Source: Actinomycetota bacterium
GTDB lineage: Bacteria; Actinomycetota; Rubrobacteria; Rubrobacterales; Rubrobacteraceae
Reading direction: 5' to 3'
DNA: 32,259 nt
Assembly: GCA_004563715.1 (NCBI GenBank)
Contig: SIRX01000061.1
Span: 1 to 32,259 of the forward strand
A program made the translations under genes and the position numbers. Position 1 is the stretch's first letter. The number at the start of each line of letters is the position of its first letter. Shown one piece after another: positions 8,024 to 16,295 of this stretch. The notes under the pieces were generated by a model that ran no database searches, was not told the origin of the DNA, and saw only the letters and a program-made list of their open reading frames with translations.

Positions 8024-8900
8024 CACGGGACACACCCGAGACTCCCACGAAGGTTTCGACGGGGGGACCCGCCTGGGCGGGTCCCCCGTTGTCTTTTGCA
8101 CGGACCTTTCCTACTCTTACCCCGGCTCGGAGGTCCCGGCGCTTTCGGGGGTGAGCTTCGAGGTTCGCGGAGGAGAGTACGTGGGCGTCGTCGGGCCCAA
8201 CGGCGGTGGCAAGTCCACCCTGGTCCGCCTCCTGAACGGCCTTCTCAAACCGGACGCGGGCGCCGCGCGGGTGTACGGCCGGAATCCGGCCACAGAACCC
8301 TTTGAAGTGCGCAGGAAAGTCGGGATGCTCTTCCAGAACCCGGACAACGGCCTCGTGGCGCCTTTTGTCGAGGACGACGTGGCGTTCGGGCTCGAGAACC
8401 TGGGGGTCCCGCGGGAGGAGATGCGCGTTCGGGTTGCGCAGGCGATGCGGGCCGTTGGTCTCTCCGGGTACGAGCGGCGGGAGCCGCATACGCTCTCTGG
8501 CGGTGAGAAGCAGCGGGTCGCGCTGGCGGGCATCCTGGTCTTGGAGCCGGAGGTCCTGATCCTCGACGAGCCGACCTCGATGCTCGACGCCGCCGGGCGG
8601 CGGGAGGTGTTGGAGAAGGTCCGGTACCTGCGCGGCGAAAAGACGATCTTGCACGCCACCCACCACCTCGAAGAGCTCGCCGATGCTGACCGGGTCCTGG
8701 TCCTGAACGACGGAGAGGTCACCGCAGACGTTACCCCCGACAGGCTCTTCGCGAACGCCGGGCTTCTGCGAGAGAACCGGCTCTCGCTGCCGCCGGTGCT
8801 GCGGCTCGCGGCGGACCTCGGGCTACCGCTGCACCGTACCCCGGAAGACCTTGCGACGGAGATCCTGGCTGAGATCGGCGACGGGGCGGGCGTTCCTTGA
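7968..8900 (+). CDS. ecfA1: ECF transporter ATPase A1 (start uncertain)
   Basis: ABC ATPase of an energy-coupling-factor vitamin/metal importer. ABC-like sequence starts near 8088 (VVFCTDLSYSYPG). Walker A GPNGGGKST is at 8193-8219, the Q-loop at LFQNPDN, the signature at LSGGEKQRVALAG, Walker B at VLILDEP and the switch His in ATHH. No ATG, GTG or TTG occurs in frame between the rplQ stop and the GTG inside GVSFEV (near 8151), which would cut off the first strand. The open frame runs back to TTG 7968 inside rplQ, but that extra part looks like noise. The stop overlaps ecfA2 (TTGA). Product is confident; the start is not. Confidence 0.85.
   Translation: MATGQSRSTWSWSTTRWSNTGHTRDSHEGFDGGTRLGGSPVVFCTDLSYSYPGSEVPALSGVSFEVRGGEYVGVVGPNGGGKSTLVRLLNGLLKPDAGAARVYGRNPATEPFEVRRKVGMLFQNPDNGLVAPFVEDDVAFGLENLGVPREEMRVRVAQAMRAVGLSGYERREPHTLSGGEKQRVALAGILVLEPEVLILDEPTSMLDAAGRREVLEKVRYLRGEKTILHATHHLEELADADRVLVLNDGEVTADVTPDRLFANAGLLRENRLSLPPVLRLAADLGLPLHRTPEDLATEILAEIGDGAGVP
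8061..8097 (+). terminator. Rho-independent terminator-like hairpin after rplQ
   Basis: An 11-12 bp perfect GC stem (GGGGGACCCGC pairing with GCGGGTCCCCC, arms within 8062-8087, loop about 4 nt) is followed by GTTGTCTTTT. The U-tract is interrupted but the stem is very strong. It probably ends or attenuates the ribosomal operon. It lies inside the frame that leads into ecfA1, immediately before the first residues that look like an ABC ATPase. Confidence 0.7.
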
Positions 8901-9718
8901 GGCTGGAGCTGCGGGACGTCTGGCACGTATACGCGCCGGGCAACGGCTTCGAGCTACCGGCGCTGCGCGGCGTCTCGCTTACCGTGGAGGACGGTGAGGT
9001 GCTGGGCGTCGTGGGCGGCACGGGGTCCGGCAAGAGCACGCTGGTCCAGCACATGAACCTCCTGCTCGCGCCGACGAGCGGCGCGGTGTTCGTAGACGGC
9101 GTAGACGCCGGGACCCTGAGGAAGAGCGAGCTGCGCCGCCGGGTCGGCCTGGTCTTCCAGTTCCCGGAGCAGGGCCTCTTCGCCCCGACGGTGGAGGAGG
9201 ACGTGTCCTACGCGCCCCGGCAGCTCGGCCTCGCCGGGGACGAAGTGCGGGGGCGCGTCCGGGGGGCTCTGGAAAGCCTCGACGCGGCGCACCTGGCCCG
9301 CCGGGCGCCGTACACGCTCTCCGGGGGCGAGAAGCGGCGGGTGGCTATCGCGGGGGTGCTGGCGATGTCCCCGGAGGTACTCGTGCTGGACGAGCCCACG
9401 GCCGGGCTCGACCCGGTGTCCCGGGAGCGGCTTCTGGAACTGGTGACCGGGCTGCGGTCCGCGGGGACCTCGGTCGTCCTCGTCTCCCACGACCTGGACG
9501 AAGTCGCCGAAGTCGCCGACCGGGTCTGCGTGCTGGAAGAAGGCAGGGTGCGGAGCATCGGGGACCCGGCAGAGGTGTTCTACGCGGACCCGGAGGTGGC
9601 CCCGGCTACCGTGCGGGTTGTGGCCGCGCTCGGGAACATCTGTCCCGGCCTCGGTAGGCCTGTAAGGTTCGGAACGACGTTGCAAGCCCTACGAGGCCTG
9701 CTGGAGGCCCGGGGATGA
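8897..9718 (+). CDS. ecfA2: ECF transporter ATPase A2
   Basis: 273-residue second ATPase of the ECF module, expected to pair with EcfA1 at the cytoplasmic face of EcfT. It starts RLELRDVWHVYAPG. Walker A is GGTGSGKST, the Q-loop VFQFPEQ (typical of the A2 type), the signature LSGGEKRRVAIAG, Walker B VLVLDEP and the switch VSHD. The start is TTG 8897 overlapping the ecfA1 stop by 4 nt; the stop overlaps the ecfT ATG by 4 nt. The gene is intact. Confidence 0.93.
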   Translation: MRLELRDVWHVYAPGNGFELPALRGVSLTVEDGEVLGVVGGTGSGKSTLVQHMNLLLAPTSGAVFVDGVDAGTLRKSELRRRVGLVFQFPEQGLFAPTVEEDVSYAPRQLGLAGDEVRGRVRGALESLDAAHLARRAPYTLSGGEKRRVAIAGVLAMSPEVLVLDEPTAGLDPVSRERLLELVTGLRSAGTSVVLVSHDLDEVAEVADRVCVLEEGRVRSIGDPAEVFYADPEVAPATVRVVAALGNICPGLGRPVRFGTTLQALRGLLEARG

Positions 9719-10500
9719 GCCACAGCCTCGGGCAGTTCTACCCGGTCGAGTCCCCGCTGCACGCGCTGGACCCGCGGGCCAAGATCCTGGCTACCGCCCT
9801 GCTCGTTCTGGGCCTGTTCCTGGTGGACTCCGTGCCGGGGCTGGTGGTGGTGGCGGCCGCGCTGGCGACGCTCGTGGCGGTAGGACGCGTCCCGCTCCGC
9901 ACCTTTTTGCGTCTCTTGCGGCCCGTGGCGTTCCTGGCCGCCCTCACCGCCCTGTTCCAGGTGCTTTTTTCCCGGGAAGGCGCTGTGCTCGTCGAGTGGG
10001 GGGTGTTGCAGGTGCACGAAGGCGGGTTGTGGCTGGGTTTCTTGCTCGCCGTGAGAATACTCTTGCTCGTTTCGGCGGCGGGCTTGCTTACGGCGACTAC
10101 CGCCCCGGTTGCCCTGGCCGACGGCATCGAGGACCTGCTCTCGCCGCTCAAGAAGGTCCAGTTCCCGGCGCACGAGGTGGCCATGATGATGACCATAGCA
10201 TTACGGTTCATACCGACCCTCCAGGAAGAGGGGCGCAAGATCATGCGGGCCCAGACCGCCCGCGGCGCGGACTTCGACGATGGCGGCCTTCTGCGGCGCG
10301 GGCGGGCCATGATCCCGGTGCTGGTGCCGCTGACCGTTGGGGCGTTCCGGCGGGCCGACGAGCTGGCCGAGGCGATGGAGAGCCGGGGCTACCGGGGTGG
10401 CGAGGGCCGCACCCGCTACCGGGAGCTGCGCTTCGGCTTCCGGGACGCCCTGGCGCTCGTGCTGGTGGCTCTGGTCCTCGTGGCGGGGGTACTGGTGTGA
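9715..10500 (+). CDS. ecfT: ECF transporter transmembrane subunit T
   Basis: 261-residue integral membrane coupling protein. An N-terminal FYPVESPLHALDPRAKIL leads into several hydrophobic helices. The cytoplasmic coupling region carries the two Ala/Ser-Arg-Gly motifs expected of EcfT: ARG in QTARGADFDD and SRG in MESRGYRGG. A final hydrophobic helix is at about 243-261. No substrate-binding S component is seen nearby, so this is probably the shared group II module serving S proteins encoded elsewhere. It overlaps ecfA2 and truA by 4 nt each. Confidence 0.93.
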   Translation: MSHSLGQFYPVESPLHALDPRAKILATALLVLGLFLVDSVPGLVVVAAALATLVAVGRVPLRTFLRLLRPVAFLAALTALFQVLFSREGAVLVEWGVLQVHEGGLWLGFLLAVRILLLVSAAGLLTATTAPVALADGIEDLLSPLKKVQFPAHEVAMMMTIALRFIPTLQEEGRKIMRAQTARGADFDDGGLLRRGRAMIPVLVPLTVGAFRRADELAEAMESRGYRGGEGRTRYRELRFGFRDALALVLVALVLVAGVLV

Positions 10501-11243
10501 AGCTGGCCGGGCTCGTCGAGTACGACGGCTCGGGCTTTGCCGGTTGGGCCGCCCAGCCGGGCCAGCGGACCGTCGAGGGAGTCCTGGCGGACGCCCTGCG
10601 GACTATACTGCGCCGGCCCGTCAAGCTCAGCGTCGCCGGGCGCACGGACGCCGGGGTCCACGCCAGCGGCCAGGTCGTCTCCTTCAATGCGGAGACGGAC
10701 CTCACGCCGGACCTCATCGCCTACAAGACGACCGCCGTGCTCCCCAGGGACTTGGCCCTCCGGCGGTGCGTGGCGGTGCCCGGGGGCTTCGACGCCCGGC
10801 GCGACGCCCGCAGCCGCAGCTACGAGTACCGGGTGGTCAACGCGCCGGTGCGCTCCCCGCTGCGCTGGTCGCGGTCGCTATACGTCGCGAAGCACCTGGA
10901 CCTCGGGCTCCTCCGGGAAGCGGCGGGCCTCTTGCGCGGGACCTGCGACTTCCGGGCCTTCACGCCCGCGCGCACCTACCACGTCCGGTTCGAGCGAGTC
11001 GTTATGGAATCGGCGTGGGAGAGAGATGGGGATTTACTTACCTACCGCGTAACCGCCGATTCTTTTCTGTACGGGATGGTGCGCTCGCTGGTCGGCACGA
11101 TGCTAGAGGTCGCCGGGGGCAGGAGAGACCTTGCATCCTTCGGGCGGCTGCTCTCCGGCGAGCAGCGCAGCGCCGCCGGCCCCGCGGTCTCCGCCCGGGG
11201 GCTCACGCTGGTCGCCGTCGGCTACGATAACCTGGACCTGTAG
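10497..11243 (+). CDS. truA: tRNA pseudouridine(38-40) synthase
   Basis: 248-residue TruA, which converts U38-U40 of the tRNA anticodon arm to pseudouridine. It starts MKLAGLVEYDGSGFAGWAAQ; the catalytic Asp is residue 51 in AGRTDAGVHASGQVV. The second half carries FRAFTPARTYHVRF and FLYGMVRSLVGTMLEVAGG. GTG 10497 overlaps the ecfT stop. The ecfA1-ecfA2-ecfT-truA order is well known at the end of Gram-positive ribosomal clusters; the rplM-rpsI pair that often follows is absent here. Confidence 0.95.
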   Translation: MKLAGLVEYDGSGFAGWAAQPGQRTVEGVLADALRTILRRPVKLSVAGRTDAGVHASGQVVSFNAETDLTPDLIAYKTTAVLPRDLALRRCVAVPGGFDARRDARSRSYEYRVVNAPVRSPLRWSRSLYVAKHLDLGLLREAAGLLRGTCDFRAFTPARTYHVRFERVVMESAWERDGDLLTYRVTADSFLYGMVRSLVGTMLEVAGGRRDLASFGRLLSGEQRSAAGPAVSARGLTLVAVGYDNLDL

Positions 11244-11264
11244 GGAGCTTGCAAAGGAGGCCCC

Positions 11265-11939
11265 GTGGGCGAGCACGACTTTAGAGAACTTATCCGGGAG
11301 GTCGACCGCTACGTGGAGGATCTGTACGCGCCACCGGACCCGGCGCTGGAGAGCGCCCTGCGCGAGTCGCGGCGCGCCGGACTGCCCAGGATCCAGATCT
11401 CCCCAGTCGAGGGAAAGCTCTTGCAACTCCTCGCCGCGACGGCCGCCGCCCGCCGCATCCTGGAGATAGGGACCCTCGGCGGCTACAGCGCCATACACCT
11501 CGCCCGCGCCCTGCCGGAGAACGGGACCCTGCTCTCCCTGGAGATAGACGAGCGGCACGCGGAGGTGGCCCGCGAGAACGTCGCGCGGGCCGGGCTGGCC
11601 GGCAGGGTCGAGGTGCGCGTCGGGGACGCCCGGGAGCTGCTCGCCGGCCTCGTCGAGAGCGGCGCCGGCCCGTTCGACCTCGTCTTTATAGACGCGGACA
11701 AAGAAGGGTATCCCGAGTACCTGGAGTGGTCCCTGAAGCTCTCCCGGCCCGGCTCCCTGATCCTGGCCGACAACGCCATCCGGGGCGGGAGCGTCCTGGA
11801 CCCGCAGGACGAATCTGCCCGCGCCACCCGCGAGTTCAACGAGGCCCTCGCCCGGCATCCGCGCCTCTCGGCCCTCGTTCTGCCCCTGCTCCGGGAGCGG
11901 GTGGACGGGCTCGCCATAGCCCGGGTTCTGGAACCCTGA
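11265..11939 (+). CDS. SAM-dependent O-methyltransferase, caffeoyl-CoA OMT-like family
   Basis: 224-residue class I methyltransferase resembling the caffeoyl-CoA/catechol O-methyltransferase family. SAM motif I is RILEIGTLGGYSAIHLARAL (about 65-85), the acidic ribose ligand lies in LSLEIDERHAEVA, and FDLVFIDADKEGYPEYL holds the metal-binding Asp that in this family supports catechol-type substrates, followed by LILADNAIRGG. AAAGGAGG precedes GTG 11265. It lies 21 nt downstream of truA and may be read with it. The physiological substrate cannot be told from sequence. Confidence 0.85.
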   Translation: MGEHDFRELIREVDRYVEDLYAPPDPALESALRESRRAGLPRIQISPVEGKLLQLLAATAAARRILEIGTLGGYSAIHLARALPENGTLLSLEIDERHAEVARENVARAGLAGRVEVRVGDARELLAGLVESGAGPFDLVFIDADKEGYPEYLEWSLKLSRPGSLILADNAIRGGSVLDPQDESARATREFNEALARHPRLSALVLPLLRERVDGLAIARVLEP

Positions 11940-11973
11940 TCGGCGTTTAGCAGGAATTTTCTTCGTATCGCCG

Positions 11974-12002
11974 TTGACAGCCGGTAGGACCGGGCGCATA
12001 AT
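11974..12002 (+). promoter_or_regulatory. Sigma-70-type promoter of the riboswitch operon
   Basis: TTGACA at 11974-11979 and CATAAT at 11997-12002 are separated by exactly 17 nt. The -35 is a perfect consensus and the -10 matches at five of six positions. The predicted transcription start is near 12009, directly before the first helix of the cobalamin riboswitch, so position supports the call. Confidence 0.8.
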
Positions 12003-12009
12003 GCGGGGG

Positions 12010-12207
12010 CTGTCGGTTCGCCGGAGCCGCAAGGTTCCGGCGTCGCAAGAGGGAATCCGGCGAGAATCCGGAGCTGCCCCGCAGCGGTAAGCGGAAACGA
12101 AAGCCGTCACAGAGCACTGGCCCTCCGGGAGGGCTGGGAAGCGGCGGCGAGTAGGACGCGGTGATCTGCAGGATCCCACCGTCCGCGAGCCCGAAGACCT
12201 GCCGGCG
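12010..12207 (+). ncRNA. Cobalamin (B12) riboswitch
   Basis: The leader shows the conserved blocks of the cobalamin aptamer in order: GGTTCGCCGG near the 5' end, AGAGGGAATCCGGCGAGAATCC, then GAGCTGCCCCGCAGCGGTAA (helix P3-P4 core), an AGCACTGG/GGGAAG pair framing a hairpin CCCTCCGGGAGGG (P5 region), and the 3' B12 box AGCCCGAAGACCTGCCGGC ending near 12207. It is in the sense orientation for nrdA, 197 nt upstream of its ATG. Cobalamin riboswitches normally lower expression when adenosylcobalamin is plentiful. The boundaries are estimated to within about 10 nt. Confidence 0.93.
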
Positions 12208-12209
12208 GC

Positions 12210-12231
12210 GCCCGCGGTGGTACGCGCGGGC
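12210..12231 (+). promoter_or_regulatory. Hairpin 3' of the B12 box, candidate expression platform
   Basis: GCCCGCG at 12210-12216 pairs with CGCGGGC at 12225-12231 across an 8-nt loop, and outer bases (GCCGGCGGC on the left, TGGCGGC on the right) extend it imperfectly. CTCTTT follows. It could be the regulatory helix that follows the aptamer, acting as a weak terminator or through a loop-loop contact. The remaining leader (12232-12403) shows no gene; AAAGGGG near 12390 is the nrdA ribosome-binding site. Confidence 0.45.
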
Positions 12232-12403
12232 TGGCGGCTCTTTGGCCTTCGAGGGAGAGGCTGGTCGTGGCAGGCCCATAGTTGCCCGGTTGCGGCGCCC
12301 ACGCGGCGTTTGCGATGGGACTTTTCTCTATCCTGCCGGCCTACCTTCCTTCGCTGCTCCGGGACCGCCCGTTGGCAAATAGCGGTTTGAAAGGGGTGCG
12401 GCG

Positions 12404-15211
12404 ATGATCACGCAGGAGACGCTGGTGAGGAAGCGGGACGGGCGGGTCGTCGCCTTTGAAGCGGGCAGGATCTCCCGGGCGGTGGCCAACGCTTTCCGGG
12501 CGGAGCAGGGTTTGTCGCGGCGGGTGCAGCTCGGTCCGGAGCTAGTCGAGGAAGTGGAGCGGATCACGCACGCCGTCCTCACCCGGTTGCCGGAGGCCGA
12601 GGGCGGCATCGAGGTCGAAACCATCCAGGACCTCGTTGAGGAGCAGCTCATGCGCGACGGCAACTACCGCGTTGCCCGCCGCTACATCGTCTACCGCGAG
12701 GAGCACAAAAAGGCCCGGATGCTGCGCGGTGAGGCTGGAGACGAGCGGCCGGCCATAAAGGTCCGCTACCCCGATGGTGAGGAGGGCGTCTTCGAGGCGT
12801 GGCGGGTGCGGCGCAGGATCGAGGCGGCGTGCCGCGGCCTGGAGGAGTGCGACCCGCGCCGCATCCTGGACGACACTCTGGGCTCGCTCTACGACGGCAT
12901 CACGCCGCAGCAGATAGAGCGGGCGATGGTTCTGGCCGCCCGCTCGCACATAGAGAGCGATCCGGTGTACGGCACCGCCGCCGCCCGGCTCCTGCTCGGC
13001 AGCATCTACCGCGAGGTCTGGGACGGTGCGCCCGCCGAGGAGGAACTGGAGGACGTCTACCGCGACCGCTTTGCCGGATATCTGCGGAGCGGGGTCGAGG
13101 CCGAACGCCTCGCGCCGGAACTATTGGACTTCGACCTCGACCGGATCTCCACCGCGATAAAGCCTCGCAGGGACGAAGGCTTCACCTACCTCGGCCTCCA
13201 GACAGTCTACGATCGGTACCTCGTCGAGGCCGAAGGCCAGAGGATAGAGGCCCCCCAGTACTTCTGGATGCGGGTCGCCATGGGGCTTGCTCTGGGAGAG
13301 GAAAACAAAGAGGAGCGGACCGTACAGTTTTACGAGATGCTCTCGACCTTCCGGGTCGTCTCCGCTACGCCGACGCTCTTCAACAGCGGCACCCGTCACC
13401 CACAGCTCTCGTCCTGCTACCTGACGACCGTCAGCGACGACCTCGAAGGCATCTTCAAGGCCATCTCGGACAACGCCAAACTCAGCAAGTGGGCCGGGGG
13501 CCTGGGGAACGACTGGACCAACATCCGGGCCACGGGATCGGTCATCAAGGGCACCGGCGGCGAGAGCCAGGGCGTCATACCGTTTCTTAAAATTGTCAAT
13601 GACACTGCCGTAGCAGTAAACCAGGGGGGGAAGCGCAAGGGCGCGGCCTGCTCGTACCTGGAGACCTGGCACCTGGACATCGAGGACTTCCTGGAGCTCA
13701 GGAAGAACACCGGCGACGAGCGGCGCCGGACGCACGACATGAACACGGCGAACTGGATCCCGGACCTCTTCATTAAGCGTGTCTTGGCGAACGAGGAGTG
13801 GACCCTCTTTTCCCCCAACGAGGCCCCCGACCTTCACGACCTCTACGGGGCCGCCTTCGAGGAGCGCTACGTAGAGTACGAGCGTATGGCCGAGGAGGGT
13901 GGGCTGCGGCAGCACAGAAAGGTCGAGGCGACCGTGCTGTGGCGCAAGATGCTCTCGATGCTCTTCGAGACTGGTCACCCCTGGATCACCTTCAAGGACC
14001 CCTCCAACGTCCGCGCCCCCCAGGACCACGCCGGCGTCGTCCACAGCTCTAACTTGTGTACTGAAATTTTGCTCAACACTAGCGCCGAGGAGACCGCCGT
14101 CTGCAACCTCGCGAGCCTGAACCTCGGCGCCCACACCGACGCCTACGGCCTGAACGAAGAAATGCTGGCCGACACCATAAAGACTGCCGTCCGGATGCTG
14201 GACAACGTCATAGACATCAACTTCTACCCGACCCCCGAGGCGCGGACCGCGAACCTCCGCCACCGACCCGTGGGCCTCGGCATCATGGGCTTCCAGGACG
14301 CCCTTTTCGAGCAGCGCATCAGCTACGCCAGCGAGGACGCGGTCCGCTTCGCCGACTATTCCATGGAGCTCGTCTCCTACCACGCCGTCCTCGCCAGCGC
14401 GGGCCTCGCCGCCGAACGCGGCGCCTACCCGAGCTACGAGGGCTCCAGGTGGAGCCGGGGCCTCCTCCCGATAGACACCATAGACCTTCTCGAAGAGGAG
14501 CGCGGTGTAGCAGTGGAGATGGATCGCTCTACGACGCTTGACTGGGAGCCGGTGCGGGCGGCGGTCGCCCGGAGTGGCATGCGCAACTCCAACGTCATGG
14601 CGATAGCCCCGACGGCGACGATCTCCAACATCTCGGGCGTCTATCAATCCATCGAACCGACGTATAGCAACCTCTTCGTTAAATCCAACCTCTCGGGCGA
14701 GTTCACGGTCATAAACCCGTACCTGGTGCGAGACCTGAAAAAGCGTGGCCTCTGGGACGCGGAGATGCTGGACGACCTCAAGCACTTTGACGGCTCGGTC
14801 CAGGAGATAGATCGCGTTCCCGAAGACTTGAGAAAACTTTACCTGACGGCATTCGAGATAGACTCCGGCTGGCTCATAGACTGCGCGAGCCGCCGCCAGA
14901 AGTGGCTGGACATGGGCCAGTCCCTGAACCTCTACCTGGCCCAACCGAGCGGCAAGCTGCTCTCCGAGATGTACCTGAACGCTTGGCGCAAGGGCCTCAA
15001 GACGACCTACTACCTCCGCTCCCGCGGCGCCACGAACGTCGAGAAGTCGAGCGTGGACGTGAACAAGCGGGGTATTCAGCCGCGCTGGATGAAGAGCCGC
15101 TCCGCCTCCAGCCGCGTGGGGGCGGAGCCGACGATGCCCGTGGTGGTCCAGGAAACCGTCCGGGGCGATACCTGCTCCCCTGACGACCCTGAGTGTGAAG
15201 CCTGCCAGTAG
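12404..15211 (+). CDS. nrdA: Class I ribonucleotide reductase, large (catalytic) subunit
   Basis: 935-residue R1, which reduces ribonucleotides to deoxyribonucleotides with a radical delivered from NrdB. Two tandem ATP-cone-like regulatory domains lie at about 4-105 ([19 protein letters not shown]) and 117-205 ([18 protein letters not shown]). Catalytic residues are Cys338 (SSCYLT), Asn550, Cys552 and Glu554 (NLCTEI), and Cys567 ([10 protein letters not shown]). The tyrosine pair of the radical path is Tyr869-Tyr870 ([10 protein letters not shown]). The C-terminal redox tail has Cys924, Cys931 and Cys934 (ECEACQ). It is the first gene after the cobalamin riboswitch; nrdB follows after 12 nt. 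Confidence 0.95.
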   Translation: MITQETLVRKRDGRVVAFEAGRISRAVANAFRAEQGLSRRVQLGPELVEEVERITHAVLTRLPEAEGGIEVETIQDLVEEQLMRDGNYRVARRYIVYREEHKKARMLRGEAGDERPAIKVRYPDGEEGVFEAWRVRRRIEAACRGLEECDPRRILDDTLGSLYDGITPQQIERAMVLAARSHIESDPVYGTAAARLLLGSIYREVWDGAPAEEELEDVYRDRFAGYLRSGVEAERLAPELLDFDLDRISTAIKPRRDEGFTYLGLQTVYDRYLVEAEGQRIEAPQYFWMRVAMGLALGEENKEERTVQFYEMLSTFRVVSATPTLFNSGTRHPQLSSCYLTTVSDDLEGIFKAISDNAKLSKWAGGLGNDWTNIRATGSVIKGTGGESQGVIPFLKIVNDTAVAVNQGGKRKGAACSYLETWHLDIEDFLELRKNTGDERRRTHDMNTANWIPDLFIKRVLANEEWTLFSPNEAPDLHDLYGAAFEERYVEYERMAEEGGLRQHRKVEATVLWRKMLSMLFETGHPWITFKDPSNVRAPQDHAGVVHSSNLCTEILLNTSAEETAVCNLASLNLGAHTDAYGLNEEMLADTIKTAVRMLDNVIDINFYPTPEARTANLRHRPVGLGIMGFQDALFEQRISYASEDAVRFADYSMELVSYHAVLASAGLAAERGAYPSYEGSRWSRGLLPIDTIDLLEEERGVAVEMDRSTTLDWEPVRAAVARSGMRNSNVMAIAPTATISNISGVYQSIEPTYSNLFVKSNLSGEFTVINPYLVRDLKKRGLWDAEMLDDLKHFDGSVQEIDRVPEDLRKLYLTAFEIDSGWLIDCASRRQKWLDMGQSLNLYLAQPSGKLLSEMYLNAWRKGLKTTYYLRSRGATNVEKSSVDVNKRGIQPRWMKSRSASSRVGAEPTMPVVVQETVRGDTCSPDDPECEACQ

Positions 15212-15223
15212 AAAGGAACCTCT

Positions 15224-16285
15224 ATGTCCCAATGCTGCACCAATGGTAGCGAGCAACCCTACGACCTCAGCCAGCGCGTAAACGTCGAGGACAAGCGGCT
15301 CCTGAACTGCCGGGCCGTCGACGTCAACCAGCTCTGGCCCCTCAAGTACGAGTGGGCCTGGGAGCACTACCTCAACGGCTGCGCCAACAACTGGATGCCC
15401 TCCGAGGTCCCGATGCAGAAGGATGTCGCCCTCTGGCACTCCGACCGGTTCACCGAGGGGGAGCGGCTGGTGATCATGCGCAACCTCGGCTTTTTCTCCA
15501 CGGGGGAGAGTCTGGTCGGCAACAACATCGTGCTCGCCATCTTCGAGCACGTCACCAACCCCGAGGCACGGCAGTACCTGCTCCGGCAGGCGTTCGAGGA
15601 GGCGATCCACACCCACACCTTCCACTACATCGTCGAGTCGCTCGGCCTCGACGGGCGCGAGGTCTTCAACATGTACAACGAGGTCGACTCGATCAAGGGC
15701 AAGGACGAGTTCGTCATGTCCCTTACCGAGGCTGTCATGCGCCCCGGCTTCTCCACCGCATCCGTCGAGGGCGTTCAGGACTTCATCAAAAACCTGGTCG
15801 GCTTCTACGTGATCATGGAGGGTGTCTTCTTCTACTCGGGCTTTGTCATGATCCTCTCCTTCCACCGCCAGAACCGCATGACGGGCATCGGGGAGCAGTT
15901 CCAGTACATCCTGCGCGACGAGACGGTTCACCTGAACTTCGGGATAGACCTGATCAACACCATCAAGGAGGAGAACCCCGAAGCCTGGACGCCGGAGTTG
16001 AAGGACGAGCTTACGAGGATGGTCCGCCAGGCCGTCGAGTACGAGGTCGCCTACGCCCGCGACTGCCTGCCCGAGGGCGTGCTCGGCCTGAACGAGCGTC
16101 TGTTCCGGGAGTACGTCCAGTTCATCGCCGACCGCCGACTGCGGCGCATCGGGATCCCGCAGCAGTATGGCTCGCGCAGCCCGTTCCCCTGGATGAGCGA
16201 GACGATGGACCTCGCGAAGGAGAAGAACTTCTTCGAGACCCGCGTCACCGAGTACCAGAGCGCCGGCTCGCTGGTGTGGGATTGA
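15224..16285 (+). CDS. nrdB: Class I ribonucleotide reductase, small subunit, class Ic-like
   Basis: 353-residue ferritin-like R2, which generates the oxidant that starts catalysis in NrdA. Metal ligands are Glu95 (STGES), Glu126 and His129 ([10 protein letters not shown]), Glu199 (IMEG), Glu233 and His236 (RDETVH). The position of the radical Tyr (E. coli Tyr122, four residues after the first ligand His) is Phe133, and the first ligand is Glu instead of Asp. Both changes are hallmarks of the class Ic enzymes typified by Chlamydia trachomatis, which use a Mn/Fe cofactor. The tail [12 protein letters not shown] fits the R1-binding peptide with its conserved Tyr. AGAAAGGA precedes ATG 15224. 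Confidence 0.95.
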   Translation: MSQCCTNGSEQPYDLSQRVNVEDKRLLNCRAVDVNQLWPLKYEWAWEHYLNGCANNWMPSEVPMQKDVALWHSDRFTEGERLVIMRNLGFFSTGESLVGNNIVLAIFEHVTNPEARQYLLRQAFEEAIHTHTFHYIVESLGLDGREVFNMYNEVDSIKGKDEFVMSLTEAVMRPGFSTASVEGVQDFIKNLVGFYVIMEGVFFYSGFVMILSFHRQNRMTGIGEQFQYILRDETVHLNFGIDLINTIKEENPEAWTPELKDELTRMVRQAVEYEVAYARDCLPEGVLGLNERLFREYVQFIADRRLRRIGIPQQYGSRSPFPWMSETMDLAKEKNFFETRVTEYQSAGSLVWD

Positions 16286-16295
16286 GGGGGAGAAC

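Noticed and set aside
9996-10496. A long N-terminal extension in frame with truA
   Set aside because: The extension is an out-of-frame reading of ecfT; TruA homology begins exactly at GTG 10497, which overlaps the ecfT stop.
12161-12382. A possible leader-peptide frame in the riboswitch leader
   Set aside because: It starts inside the aptamer, has no ribosome-binding site, and its sequence shows no conserved features.
12010-15211. Reading nrdA as a B12-dependent class II reductase because of the cobalamin riboswitch
   Set aside because: The adjacent nrdB, the C-terminal redox Cys and the Tyr-Tyr radical path show class I. A riboswitch that represses at high B12 fits a B12-independent enzyme.
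15224-16285. R2lox (ligand-binding oxidase) as the identity of NrdB
   Set aside because: The protein follows nrdA directly, has an R1-binding C-terminal tail with a conserved Tyr, and is longer than typical R2lox proteins.
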